A stretch of 21,366 nt of DNA, from the NCBI GenBank assembly GCA_002455255.1, contig DKKL01000044.1, positions 56,315 through 77,680 on the forward strand, given 5' to 3'. This DNA comes from Candidatus Tepidiaquacellales bacterium UBA6667 (GTDB taxonomy: Bacteria > Bacteroidota > Ignavibacteria > Tepidaquicellales > Tepidaquicellaceae). This document shows, piece after piece, positions 10,001 through 17,145 of the stretch (position 1 is the stretch's first letter; every line of letters starts with the position of its first letter). Below the pieces are notes generated by a model that did no database searches, was not told the origin of the DNA, and saw nothing but the letters and a program-made list of their open reading frames with translations. Made by a program: the position numbers and the translations under genes.

Positions 10001-10262
10001 AAGAAGCCGAAGCAGCAAGCAGACCTAAAAATTTTCTTCTTGAAAATCCGGAAAAATCTTCAGGTTTGAAAGGTTTATTGGAATCTTTATCAAACTCTAT
10101 ATTTTTTGCTCTGATAAATTCAGGATCGTTGTGAAGTTCTTTGAAACTTCTCCAATAATGAATATCCTTTTCACCAACTTGTTCATTTTCACGATTTACT
10201 TTTTCATCAGGATTTAAAATCTCAGAACTTAAATCTATATATTTATTATTTGATTTACTCAT
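7005..10262 (-). CDS. actB: Alternative complex III subunit ActB (molybdopterin-like domain fused to Fe-S ferredoxin domain)
   Basis: Large peripheral subunit holding the iron-sulfur chain of alternative complex III. The 1085-residue product starts with a long leader, then a twin-arginine motif SRRKFLG (74-80), a hydrophobic stretch and a lipobox AAGC (C93), so it is probably exported folded by Tat and lipid-anchored. Residues about 95-800 resemble the molybdopterin oxidoreductase fold, but I see no N-terminal Cys set for an Fe-S cluster; known ActB proteins carry no molybdenum cofactor. The C-terminal ferredoxin region has C849/852/855/859, C904/907/912/916, C936/942/946, C991/994 and C1021/1025. 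That fits the three [4Fe-4S] plus one [3Fe-4S] pattern of the family; the third group has only three closely spaced Cys. It starts one base after the upstream small ORF and overlaps actC by 4 nt. Confidence 0.97.
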   Translation of the reverse strand: MSKSNNKYIDLSSEILNPDEKVNRENEQVGEKDIHYWRSFKELHNDPEFIRAKNIEFDKDSNKPFKPEDFSGFSRRKFLGLLAASASFAAAGCSNYRDKGDIIPYNKKPEEVVEGNPNFFASTIIISGEPVNVLIKSREGRPIKVDGNPESPVYKGKVNAIAQASILSLYDPDRIKNPKVNNGSYGLENFEDTEWANVDSDVMKMLSDANAAGKEISILTSNLYSPTFKKVLTEFQAKYPVTKVYTYNTSGSNTKDSAWQKCYGTSKYPVINFDKAKVILTLESDILSDDPNATQNARRFAKNREIINGDSFNRLYSVEGNVSITGMNADYRFRLKTDAIEEFVLCLLNEFINKKRLSNYNVDFAALSQISNNNLDQFVAKYNLNKDYVANLLEDLNKNQGTSFVSGGYVLPESTHIYINLLNEVLGNRSQYGNLFVNDAPLVFQSNDINLLVNQLNSGKVGVLINLDVNPVYNLPGSYNFKDAMIKAGKVITMTTLDNETSSLSNYVLPVNTDFESWGDYYTRLNFYSFQQPVLKPLFNTRQKEGIILNWINGNSQTYNNDLYHNYIKDNWEKNIYPGLNAKVNFIEFWFACLHDGLLLNTNPIPEISAFNSAALTQIQGGMKSGDKTVFLISHSPFLYDGSFANNGWLQEVPHPISRVVWDNYASVSPDTAKTLDVNTNDLIEITSGNNSVVLPVMVQPGMADNVISTELGYGRTIGGTVGTGVGVNLYSFISKSNGVTEYLYNNAAITKKSGKYELISTQEHYPIDDPRYNNIQIKRHIIQEGTYNQYKKNPKSIIVKESIEGIPLDEFPSINPSVNNGNTEGYRSTNNMYNGPVKWAMAIDMNKCIGCGQCVVSCNVENNIPVVGKEQVGKNREMMWLRIDRYYSGDATEPKANFQPMLCQHCDFAPCENVCPVLATSHSEDGINGMAYNRCVGTRYCGNNCPYKVRRFNYFNFRNSFNDGYQENEYFSLVANPEVTVRSRGVMEKCTFCVQRVMKARQVAIQDGRTVKGNDVITACQEACPTEAIAFGNMNDKEDNIQTYREHPLAYYLLEPIKVKPNVTYIAKLRNTVEELTHTGGDSH
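7018..7023 (-). promoter_or_regulatory. Shine-Dalgarno that fixes the TTG start of actC
   Basis: The minus strand carries AGGAGG 9 nt before the TTG at 7008, within the codons for Thr-Gly-Gly near the ActB C-terminus (TGGDSH-stop). The motif is strong for this genome and supports the non-ATG start that overlaps the actB stop codon. Confidence 0.65.
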
Positions 10263-10263
10263 T

Positions 10264-10488
10264 TTAACTGTTATAAATTCCTGTCTTTTTTTCTCTTTTT
10301 ACTGACAATGGACTTGGCTCAATTTTAACATTTGATTTGTTTGCTAATTTGTGAGAGTCTTTTCGGGAAGTACTGAATAATTTTATTGGTGATTTAACTA
10401 AACCTATAACACCTGCTACTGAAGCACCAAATAACAAAAAGAATTTTTTTCTTTTTATTTTTTGTGGTTGATTGGTTTTATTATTCAT
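10264..10488 (-). CDS. Small Tat-signal-like membrane protein encoded just before actB
   Basis: A 74-residue protein that I do not recognise as a named family. It has a basic N-terminus (KIKRKKFF, about 10-17), one hydrophobic segment (17-32, LLFGASVAGVIGL within it) and a polar, Lys/Ser-rich tail. The layout copies a Tat leader without its passenger, although the twin-Arg is replaced by KRKK. Its stop is separated from the actB ATG by one base, so the two are almost certainly translated together. Small Tat-like proteins are known beside other molybdopterin-family oxidoreductases, such as formate dehydrogenase clusters, so a role in ActB export, assembly or as an accessory subunit is possible. 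This is inference from position and shape only. Confidence 0.7.
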   Translation of the reverse strand: MNNKTNQPQKIKRKKFFLLFGASVAGVIGLVKSPIKLFSTSRKDSHKLANKSNVKIEPSPLSVKREKKTGIYNS

Positions 10489-10548
10489 TGAAAATGTAAA
10501 AAATTTCTATAAATTAAATTTAATTAATAATTAAAATTCTAATAAATT

Positions 10549-11130
10549 CTATCTATGACAAGCAGAACAATATTCCGGACCTTTTTTCAGATTATCTTTA
10601 ATCAATTTAAATTCTGCGATTCTGTTTTCCGGGTTTTTATGACAATCAAGACAAGCTGCCATTGTAAATGAATTAACCTGAGCTACAACATCCATATTTT
10701 TCACATCACCGTGGCAATTTGCACAATCAATACCTTTATTCACGTGGACACTGTGATTAAAATAAACAAAATCAGGAACCCGATGAACTCTTTTCCATGG
10801 TAAAGGTTTTCCCTGTTCGTAATACTCATTAAGTTTTACAATTTCAGGTTTGTCTTTACGAGCAAGATTGTGGCAATTCATACAAACGTCAACAGAAGGA
10901 ACATTTGCAAAACTTGATTTTTCAACATTAGTATGACAATACTGACAATCAATTTGCATTGCACCCGCGTGGAGTTTATGCGAAAACGCAATTGGCTGTT
11001 CCGGCTGATACCCGATAGCATTTCTTTCTGCGAAAGAAGTAAAATAGGTAATAGTAAATACTACTGCAGCTGTGAACAGTATTATTGGAAGTCTGACTTT
11101 GAGGTTGTAGTCGAGTAGAAATTTTTTCAT
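10549..11130 (-). CDS. actA: Alternative complex III subunit ActA, pentaheme cytochrome c
   Basis: Outer-face multiheme subunit that receives electrons from ActB and passes them to the mono-heme subunit or to the oxidase. The 193-residue product has an N-terminal membrane anchor (about 14-33) and exactly five CXXCH motifs: CQYCH (62-66), CMNCH (83-87), CANCH (136-140), CLDCH (160-164) and CSACH (188-192). Extra histidines suited to bis-His ligation are present (H51, H54, H116, H126, H129). The last heme site is three residues from the C-terminus. It is the first gene of the operon, reading away from the divergent spacer at 11131-11319, and is followed by a 60-nt AT-rich gap in which I see no gene. 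The ATG at 11130 has no clear Shine-Dalgarno. Pentaheme composition matches the family. Confidence 0.96.
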   Translation of the reverse strand: MKKFLLDYNLKVRLPIILFTAAVVFTITYFTSFAERNAIGYQPEQPIAFSHKLHAGAMQIDCQYCHTNVEKSSFANVPSVDVCMNCHNLARKDKPEIVKLNEYYEQGKPLPWKRVHRVPDFVYFNHSVHVNKGIDCANCHGDVKNMDVVAQVNSFTMAACLDCHKNPENRIAEFKLIKDNLKKGPEYCSACHR

Positions 11131-11219
11131 AAAGGAATAATCAAAAATATGAAAAATAAATTTAACTTAAACAGATAAAATAAATCTCTTGTCTTATGTT
11201 AATCCTTTATTTACAATAT

Positions 11220-11242
11220 AATACGACCAAATCAGTCGCATT
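11220..11242. promoter_or_regulatory. Operator-like imperfect dyad in the divergent actA / 11320 spacer
   Basis: The spacer 11131-11319 contains a 23-bp dyad: AATaCGAC, a 7-base centre, GTCGcATT, in which seven of eight arm positions are complementary. It is about 90 nt upstream of actA and 78 nt upstream of the plus-strand gene, and its G+C content is higher than that of the surrounding AT-rich DNA. Arms of this size suit a dimeric repressor or activator. Which regulator binds it, and which gene it controls, cannot be told here. Confidence 0.4.
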
Positions 11243-11255
11243 TAGTTTGAATTTT

Positions 11256-11283
11256 TTGACTGCTTAATTTATTTTATTATAAA
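11256..11283 (+). promoter_or_regulatory. Possible promoter for the 11320 gene
   Basis: TTGACT at 11256-11261 and TATAAA at 11278-11283 are separated by 16 bp and lie shortly before the plus-strand gene. The match to a general bacterial -35/-10 pair is fair. The DNA is very AT-rich, and promoters of this phylum often use a different consensus, so this is a weak call. Confidence 0.3.
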
Positions 11284-11319
11284 TTTTTGAATAACTATAT
11301 TTATGAATAAAATTAATAC

Positions 11320-12774
11320 TTGGTAAAAAGTAATTACATAGACATTTTAAAATCAATGTCAGCAAGTGAATTGGAAAAGCTGGAAGATTTTTTAAATTCA
11401 CCTTATCATAATAAAAATTCTGTTATTATTAAATTATTCTCAATTGTAAAAAAATATTATCCGGAATTCAACTCTCAAAAACTTGAAAAAGGAAAAGTTT
11501 ATTCAAAATTATATCCCGGTAAAAAATTTAATGATCAGTTATTCAGAAATTTAATTTCAGACTCAATAAAAGTATTTCTAAATTTTTTGAGAATTGAACA
11601 TTTGACGGCAAATAAATTTATTTTCGCAGAAGCTCTGCTGGCAGAGGCAAACAACAGAGTGCTTGACACTGTATTTCATAAAACTGTGAAAACCATACAG
11701 GAAGAATTTTTTAAACATGGTAACATTTCTTCAGATTATTTCAATTTCAAAAGGACAGTTGAAAACAGTTTATTTTCATTTGAAATTTCAAAAGGAAATC
11801 AAGAGAAAACATCTGAGTTTATAATCAATCTGCTGGATTACGGATATTATGATTATATAATAAAGTTGTTTGATAAATATTTTGATTTGAGATTAAATGA
11901 ATATGTATTTAACAAGAAGTATGATATTGATAAATACGAGAAAATATTTCACAATATTGACTTCAAGAACATATTAGCAAAATTAAAAGAAACATCAGAT
12001 ATAGATTATAAAATATTTAATATTTTTTATCTCATATATAAATGTATATCTGATTTAAAAGACGATGAATCATTATACGAATTAAAAAACATTTACAAAC
12101 CAAATTTTAATTTGTTTGCAAAAGGAACAAATGTGATAATCTCAAACCGGATAGAATCAATATGTATCCTTAAAGGTATTCACGGAAAAAATGAATTTAT
12201 TAAAGAAGAGTTTGATATAATGAAATTTGCAATAGAAAATAAAATTCATAAAAGAGAAAATTCATTTATAGACATAACGAGATTTAGAAATATTTTCAAT
12301 AGAGGATTGAGTTTAGGGGAAGTTGATTGGGTAGAAAATTTTATTTCATCACATATAAACGAACTAAAAGAAGAATTCAGGGAAGATATGCAGTATTATT
12401 GTAAGGCAATGTTAAGCTTTCACAGAAAAAATTATGATGAAAGTCAGGACAACCTTAATAAAATGAAACTGAATAAATTTGTTTTTAATCTTGATTACAG
12501 AAGATTAATGCTTATGATTTATTATGAGAAAAGTGATTTTGTATCTGCAAAAAATCTGATTGAATCATTTAAGAATTTCATTTATAAAAATAAAAATGTT
12601 TCAGAAACCCGAAAGAAAAATTTGTTCAGGTTTATAAATGATATTAATGATTTGATTAATGCAAAAGAAGGAAATAAAAATTCATTTGAAGAACTTGAAA
12701 TCAGACTGAAGAAAGATGAAAAAATTATGAATCGAGAATGGCTGATTCAAAAAACATCTGAGATAAAATATTAA
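11320..12774 (+). CDS. Uncharacterised helical protein with conserved N-terminal 'SPYHNKN' motif
   Basis: A 484-residue cytoplasmic protein without signal peptide or membrane helix, rich in Lys, Asn, Ile and Leu and almost entirely helical in appearance, possibly TPR-like. The N-terminal part is recognisable: a helix ASELEKLEDFLNSPYHNKN (15-33), then LFSIVKKYYPEF and KVYSKLYPGKKFNDQLFRNL. The same pattern (short helix, SPYxN, hydrophobic helix, LFPGxxxNDxxxRNL) recurs in a family of unknown function common in Bacteroidota and Ignavibacteria, as I remember it. I kept the TTG start at 11320 because the family pattern begins with a helix that includes YIDILKSM; an ATG at 11356 would cut it. An in-frame stop lies just upstream at 11314. 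It is divergent from the act operon. No function is proposed. Confidence 0.85.
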   Translation: MVKSNYIDILKSMSASELEKLEDFLNSPYHNKNSVIIKLFSIVKKYYPEFNSQKLEKGKVYSKLYPGKKFNDQLFRNLISDSIKVFLNFLRIEHLTANKFIFAEALLAEANNRVLDTVFHKTVKTIQEEFFKHGNISSDYFNFKRTVENSLFSFEISKGNQEKTSEFIINLLDYGYYDYIIKLFDKYFDLRLNEYVFNKKYDIDKYEKIFHNIDFKNILAKLKETSDIDYKIFNIFYLIYKCISDLKDDESLYELKNIYKPNFNLFAKGTNVIISNRIESICILKGIHGKNEFIKEEFDIMKFAIENKIHKRENSFIDITRFRNIFNRGLSLGEVDWVENFISSHINELKEEFREDMQYYCKAMLSFHRKNYDESQDNLNKMKLNKFVFNLDYRRLMLMIYYEKSDFVSAKNLIESFKNFIYKNKNVSETRKKNLFRFINDINDLINAKEGNKNSFEELEIRLKKDEKIMNREWLIQKTSEIKY

Positions 12775-14996
12775 TTCAGTTTAAATCTAACCCCAAAATA
12801 AAACTCTCTGCCTTTAGTAGGTCCCCAATTAAAAGTAGTATCAAAATATTTCCCAAACGGATTATTGGCACTGATGATAGGATTTTCCTGTCTATAATTT
12901 AATAAATTTTCGATTCCGGTGTAGAACTCATAAAAACTTGTTTTATATGTCAGTTGATTGTTCAACATAAAAAACGGATCTGAATATTCAGGTCTTTGAT
13001 ATTCAATAGGGTTTGTAACAGTGGAAGGAAGTCTTTGTTTTCCGTAAAATTGAGTATTCAAATTGTATAGCCAGTTTCTTTCTTCAGTTTCAAACGTTAT
13101 ACTTATCATTGCTCTGTGTTTCGCATTAAAAGGAAGTTCAGTTTTAATTCCATTTTTATTAAACGTAGCATCGAGATAGTTATAACTTAATTTTAACTCT
13201 AATCCATTATTAAATTTTGAATTTATTTCAGTCTGAAAACTATTAGTGCTTGAATTTTCACTATTATTATAGAAAATAACAGCGTCCGGTGATTCATCGA
13301 AATCCGCAATAAACTGATCTTTAAAAAATGTTGAATAATAATCAATTACTATATCAATATCATTTTCTCCAAAATGAAATTCTTTTAATAAACTTAATCC
13401 CCAATTAATTGATTTCTCTCCTTTTATAAACTGAGGAAAAATCAAATCTTTTGATGATGAAAATATGTTTTGATTTTCTGTAAATATTTCAGGAGTTCTG
13501 AAACCTGAGCCAAGAGAACCTCTTAAAGACAGAGATTCATCGAACATATATTTAAACATTAAACGAGGAGTGAATATTGTTCCGTAATTGCTATTGAAAT
13601 CCAAACGCAAACCTGTGGTTAAATCAAATTTATCGTGAACAACTTCAAATTTATTTTCTGCATATACACCGGGAATAGATTCTTTGAATTCGTAATCACC
13701 TGAATATGTTTTATTAAAATTATTTTGTATGAAACTTACATTCTCTGTGAGATTAAGATATTTATAACTTATTCCTGCTTTTAAATTATGATGATTATAA
13801 GGAAGGTCAAGCATCAAATTTGCATAAACATCCGACTGATCAGCATTATAATTTGTCAATCCATAAACAGAATTTTGCTTATGATTACTCATCCCTGCCT
13901 GTAAAATCAAAGAAGAAGTTTCTGATAATCTTCTGTTTATTCTTCCTGTAATTTCATAACGGTATGTATTTACAATCTGATGGTATAAATCAGTATAAGA
14001 TTCAGGAGAATTATTTAAATTTACCTGTCCGCCAACTCTGTTTTCGTCAAGATATCTGAAAGAGAGATATCCGCTCCAGTCATTAAGAAGTGGGTCACCT
14101 GCGTTAAGTTTATTATACAGAGCATACCTTGTTATTAATGGTAAATCAAGGAAACCATCATTATTATCATCCACTCTGTTTGCTTTTTGCACAGTGTGAA
14201 AAGATAAAAATGATTTGATATTATTAAGATTTAGTTTCCAGTTTGAATTGAAATGTTTTTCAAGATAACTGTTTGTATATGCGTTTAACAATAAGTTATC
14301 TGATGAATTATAGTCTTTCATTACAAGATTTATCATTCCGCTGATAGAACCATAACCTTGTATAACGGAGTTAGAACCTTTAGAAATAGTTATGGAATTT
14401 ATAGTAACACCCGGAATGGTGCTTAAATTATAAACACTTGCAAGCCCGTTAAAAATCGGAATACCTTCAATCATTGTTTGAGCGTAAACTCCATCTGTTC
14501 CGAGCAGTTTTAGTTCTTTGCTATCAGTAACGATATCTGAAACACTTACTTCAACATTTCCTGTGTGACCAAAACAACCTGTTAAATCACAACATGCAGA
14601 TTTTTCAAGGTCTTTGCTGTCAACTACATCTTCTCTCGACACTTTATCTTTTGCTTTTTCTTTATCAGTTTTTTCAATAATTACAATTTCTTCAGTTTGG
14701 AATGGTTTTAGTCTTATAATTTTATATTTTTCATTTGTAATTTCCATCATCTGTGTAAAATATCCATCTTTAGATACAATTAAATATTTATCAGAAATTT
14801 TTTCTGTACTGATTTCAAATTTACCATCAGCATCAGTATATGAAATTATATCTGTATTTAACCAACTAACAGAGGCACTGTCAACAGGATATTCATTACC
14901 TTCAAAATCATTAATCACGACTTTTCCTTTTAAAGACTGAGAAAATACCGGATATGAAATTAATAACATAAAAGAAAGCAAAAAGAATTTTTTCAT
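12771..14996 (-). CDS. TonB-dependent outer-membrane receptor, probably for a metal or metal complex
   Basis: Outer-membrane beta-barrel that imports a ligand using TonB energy. The 741-residue protein has a signal peptide (about 1-19), a carboxypeptidase-D-like beta-sandwich (20-98), a charged linker, then SACCDLTGCFGHTG (133-146) with three Cys, a plug domain with TDGVYAQTMIEGIPI (167-181) and GYGSISGMINL (214-224), and a barrel with long polar strands ending GREFYFGVRFKLN. The ACCDL-GCF motif before the plug recurs, in my memory, in Bacteroidota receptors found beside heavy-metal-associated proteins. Its start overlaps the upstream T9SS gene (ATGA), and the HMA-domain gene lies before that, so a metal substrate, copper most likely, is inferred. 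Its stop overlaps the stop of the converging gene at 12774. Receptor identity is firm; the substrate is not proven. Confidence 0.93.
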   Translation of the reverse strand: MKKFFLLSFMLLISYPVFSQSLKGKVVINDFEGNEYPVDSASVSWLNTDIISYTDADGKFEISTEKISDKYLIVSKDGYFTQMMEITNEKYKIIRLKPFQTEEIVIIEKTDKEKAKDKVSREDVVDSKDLEKSACCDLTGCFGHTGNVEVSVSDIVTDSKELKLLGTDGVYAQTMIEGIPIFNGLASVYNLSTIPGVTINSITISKGSNSVIQGYGSISGMINLVMKDYNSSDNLLLNAYTNSYLEKHFNSNWKLNLNNIKSFLSFHTVQKANRVDDNNDGFLDLPLITRYALYNKLNAGDPLLNDWSGYLSFRYLDENRVGGQVNLNNSPESYTDLYHQIVNTYRYEITGRINRRLSETSSLILQAGMSNHKQNSVYGLTNYNADQSDVYANLMLDLPYNHHNLKAGISYKYLNLTENVSFIQNNFNKTYSGDYEFKESIPGVYAENKFEVVHDKFDLTTGLRLDFNSNYGTIFTPRLMFKYMFDESLSLRGSLGSGFRTPEIFTENQNIFSSSKDLIFPQFIKGEKSINWGLSLLKEFHFGENDIDIVIDYYSTFFKDQFIADFDESPDAVIFYNNSENSSTNSFQTEINSKFNNGLELKLSYNYLDATFNKNGIKTELPFNAKHRAMISITFETEERNWLYNLNTQFYGKQRLPSTVTNPIEYQRPEYSDPFFMLNNQLTYKTSFYEFYTGIENLLNYRQENPIISANNPFGKYFDTTFNWGPTKGREFYFGVRFKLN

Positions 14997-16663
14997 TTTA
15001 TTATAATCATTTTTTTAGTGTCGGATAATCCGTTCACGTTAAGTTTATAAAAATACATACCGGATGTGAGAGATTCGGAATTAAAATTTAATTTATAATT
15101 TCCTGAGGGTTTAAATTGATTTAATAGTTCAGAAATTTCTTTTCCGTTTAAATCATAAATTTTTAAATTTACAAAACCGGGTTTGTTTAAATTGAATTCG
15201 ATATTTGTATAGGGGTTAAACGGATTCGGATAGTTTTGATACAATTTAAATTCCTTTAAAATATTTAAATCATTTGAGACATTGCTTGAAGAAGAATATT
15301 TCAAAGTTGCGAAATCATAATCAGTTCCGGGATTAAAGCTTATACCGGTTACATAGAAATCATTATTATCATCAACAAAAACTGAGTAAACAAAATCTTC
15401 AGGATTTTCTGCAATATGATATTTATCTTCAAATAAAAGATTTCCTGAGTTTGAATATTTTAAAATCAAGAAAGCAAGTTTAATATTGCCAATATCAGAT
15501 GCCCCGCCTATATAAACATTACTAAAATTATCAGTCGCGATACTCATTCCCTGATCAATTCCATTTGATAAAGAGTTATAAACTCTTTGCCAAATAAAAT
15601 TACCGGTACTTGAATATTTAAGAATAACAGCGTCTTCTGTTCCCAAGACACTTCCGTTTCTTGAGCTTCCTGTAATTAACAAATTATCTTCATTATCGGT
15701 ACAAATATCAAAAGGAAAATCAAAATGATTTCCCGAGCCATTAAAATTTCTAATCCAATCTGTAGAGACCTCTCCTGAAAAGTTTACATCTAAACATCCG
15801 AATTGAAAATCAACATCATTTAATTGTGTAATTTTTGTACCTGTAAAATAAATTTTACCCGAATTATTTTTTATTAATTTTATAAATCTTTCAAGACCGG
15901 TAGATTCGATTACTTTATGAGTATTTTTTATTTGAAGAGAGGAAGAATAAATCACAACGTAAAGTTTGCTGATAGCAGATGAAAAATTTACGGTTGAAGA
16001 TGAAACGATATTTCCATTAGGCAAAGCGACAAGATTTAATGATTCCATACCAATAGCATTTTCAACATTTAAGATTTGCTCATTTAACAACAAACCTTGA
16101 GAATTGTATTTCAATAGAAACTCAGCCCGTTTTCCGTTTGAAAAAGTGCCGTTAGCGAGGACAAAAATTTCACCATTAATTTCTTTAATATCTTTTCCAA
16201 TAAAATTTGAGTAACCGGATTTACTATAGATATAATGCCAAACCTCATCACAGTTTACATCGAGCTTTACAACTAATAATTTATTTTCATCGGTTCCTTG
16301 ACTTGTAAGTCCGCATAAATAAGAGTTTCCGATTTTATCTTTTGAGATATTTCTTAACTGATCATAACTGTCAATTCCGTAATTATAACTTTTAGAAAAA
16401 ATCAGATTTCCTGATGAATTGTATTTCACTACAGTCAAATCGGTTAAGGTAGATGAATTGAAAGCAGTTCCGTAAACAAATACATTGCCGGAATCATCGG
16501 GGATAACACTATTAACAATATCAAAAGAGTTAGCCGAGCCATTGAATCTATTTGACCATACTCTATTAATCTGACCATATAAATCAGCTGAAATACAAAA
16601 TAAAATAATACCTGTAAACATCACAGGTATTATTAGATTATATTTATTTGATTTCTGAAACAT
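14993..16663 (-). CDS. Secreted beta-propeller-like repeat protein with C-terminal T9SS sorting domain
   Basis: A 556-residue exported protein. The N-terminal signal is at about 8-31. Residues 34-460 hold repeated units of the form 'vvKYNSSGNliw' (for example 79-90, 185-194, 348-359, 401-411), each followed by a stretch with D-x-x-x-N-x-Y-x-G, as in SBBP/delta-60-like beta-propellers. The C-terminus (474-556) is a typical type A T9SS sorting domain: LYQNYPNPFNPYTNIEF, then LKIYDLNGKEI, SGMYFYKL and a Lys-rich end. It is therefore sent across the outer membrane and probably retained on the surface. The start overlaps the HMA gene by 20 nt and the stop overlaps the receptor start by 4 nt, so it is embedded in the metal cluster. 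No metal ligand pattern is obvious. Function is unknown; a surface partner of the receptor is possible. Confidence 0.9.
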   Translation of the reverse strand: MFQKSNKYNLIIPVMFTGIILFCISADLYGQINRVWSNRFNGSANSFDIVNSVIPDDSGNVFVYGTAFNSSTLTDLTVVKYNSSGNLIFSKSYNYGIDSYDQLRNISKDKIGNSYLCGLTSQGTDENKLLVVKLDVNCDEVWHYIYSKSGYSNFIGKDIKEINGEIFVLANGTFSNGKRAEFLLKYNSQGLLLNEQILNVENAIGMESLNLVALPNGNIVSSSTVNFSSAISKLYVVIYSSSLQIKNTHKVIESTGLERFIKLIKNNSGKIYFTGTKITQLNDVDFQFGCLDVNFSGEVSTDWIRNFNGSGNHFDFPFDICTDNEDNLLITGSSRNGSVLGTEDAVILKYSSTGNFIWQRVYNSLSNGIDQGMSIATDNFSNVYIGGASDIGNIKLAFLILKYSNSGNLLFEDKYHIAENPEDFVYSVFVDDNNDFYVTGISFNPGTDYDFATLKYSSSSNVSNDLNILKEFKLYQNYPNPFNPYTNIEFNLNKPGFVNLKIYDLNGKEISELLNQFKPSGNYKLNFNSESLTSGMYFYKLNVNGLSDTKKMIIIK

Positions 16664-17096
16664 TTAAAGAAGTATTCTTTATGTTAAGAATTCCGGAGAC
16701 TGAAATTTTATCACCTTCTTTAAAATCACCTTTAATTTTTGACAATTTTATATCAGGAGAGTTACCGGTAATTAAAGTAAATCCTTTTTGTTGATCTCCG
16801 CTTAATATTCCAGAAGCCGTGATTTTAATATCACGCAAAGTGAATCCACCATCAGAAATAGCACTTGCAATTTCAGATACTACTATACTTGATTTAGTTT
16901 TAAATGTGAGGTCAAAAGTTGTAGCTTTTAAATTTGCTTTTACAGTTTTTACGAAATCAAGATTTTTCAGTTGACCTTCGACACCTTTAGCACACAAAGA
17001 ACAAGTAAATCCATCAACACCGACAATAGCTTTTGACAATTGAGCTGAGGCAACTGATGAGGAAAGTATGAGTGCTAATAATATTAATAATTTCAT
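16644..17096 (-). CDS. Exported HMA-domain (heavy-metal-associated) protein
   Basis: Periplasmic metal-binding protein of 150 residues. A clear signal peptide (1-19, cleavage after ASA) precedes an HMA-like ferredoxin fold (about 22-92) with the metal-binding GFTCSLC motif (C32, C35), followed by VEGQLKNLDFVKTVKANL and a closing SDGGFTLRDI. The family binds Cu(I), Zn(II) or Hg(II); the CxxC spacing alone does not decide. Residues 93-150 form a short beta-rich tail (SGDKISVSGILNI-like) that could be an OB-like fold, without Cys. Nearby genes for a TonB receptor and Cys-rich exported proteins point to metal uptake or buffering. It follows a strong hairpin (17110-17137) by 13 nt, and its end overlaps the next gene by 20 nt. 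Confidence 0.9.
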   Translation of the reverse strand: MKLLILLALILSSSVASAQLSKAIVGVDGFTCSLCAKGVEGQLKNLDFVKTVKANLKATTFDLTFKTKSSIVVSEIASAISDGGFTLRDIKITASGILSGDQQKGFTLITGNSPDIKLSKIKGDFKEGDKISVSGILNIKNTSLNVSEIK

Positions 17097-17109
17097 AATT
17101 TATAAATTA

Positions 17110-17137
17110 CGGATAGCGTTATATAAAACGCTATCCG
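17110..17137 (-). terminator. Perfect 11-bp hairpin between the Cys-rich and HMA genes
   Basis: CGGATAGCGTT (17110-17120) and AACGCTATCCG (17127-17137) are exactly complementary around a 6-nt AT loop. On the minus strand the hairpin starts 8 nt after the Cys-rich gene's stop codon and ends 13 nt before the HMA gene's start. Only a short mixed A/T tract follows it (TAATTTATAAATT), so it may be a weak terminator, a readthrough attenuator or an RNA-stabilising element between two co-transcribed genes. Confidence 0.7.
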
Positions 17138-17145
17138 ATTTGTTA

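Noticed and set aside
7005..10262. ActB as an active molybdenum oxidoreductase
   Set aside because: The molybdopterin-like domain lacks the N-terminal Fe-S cysteines, and the act gene context fits the cofactor-free ActB subunit.
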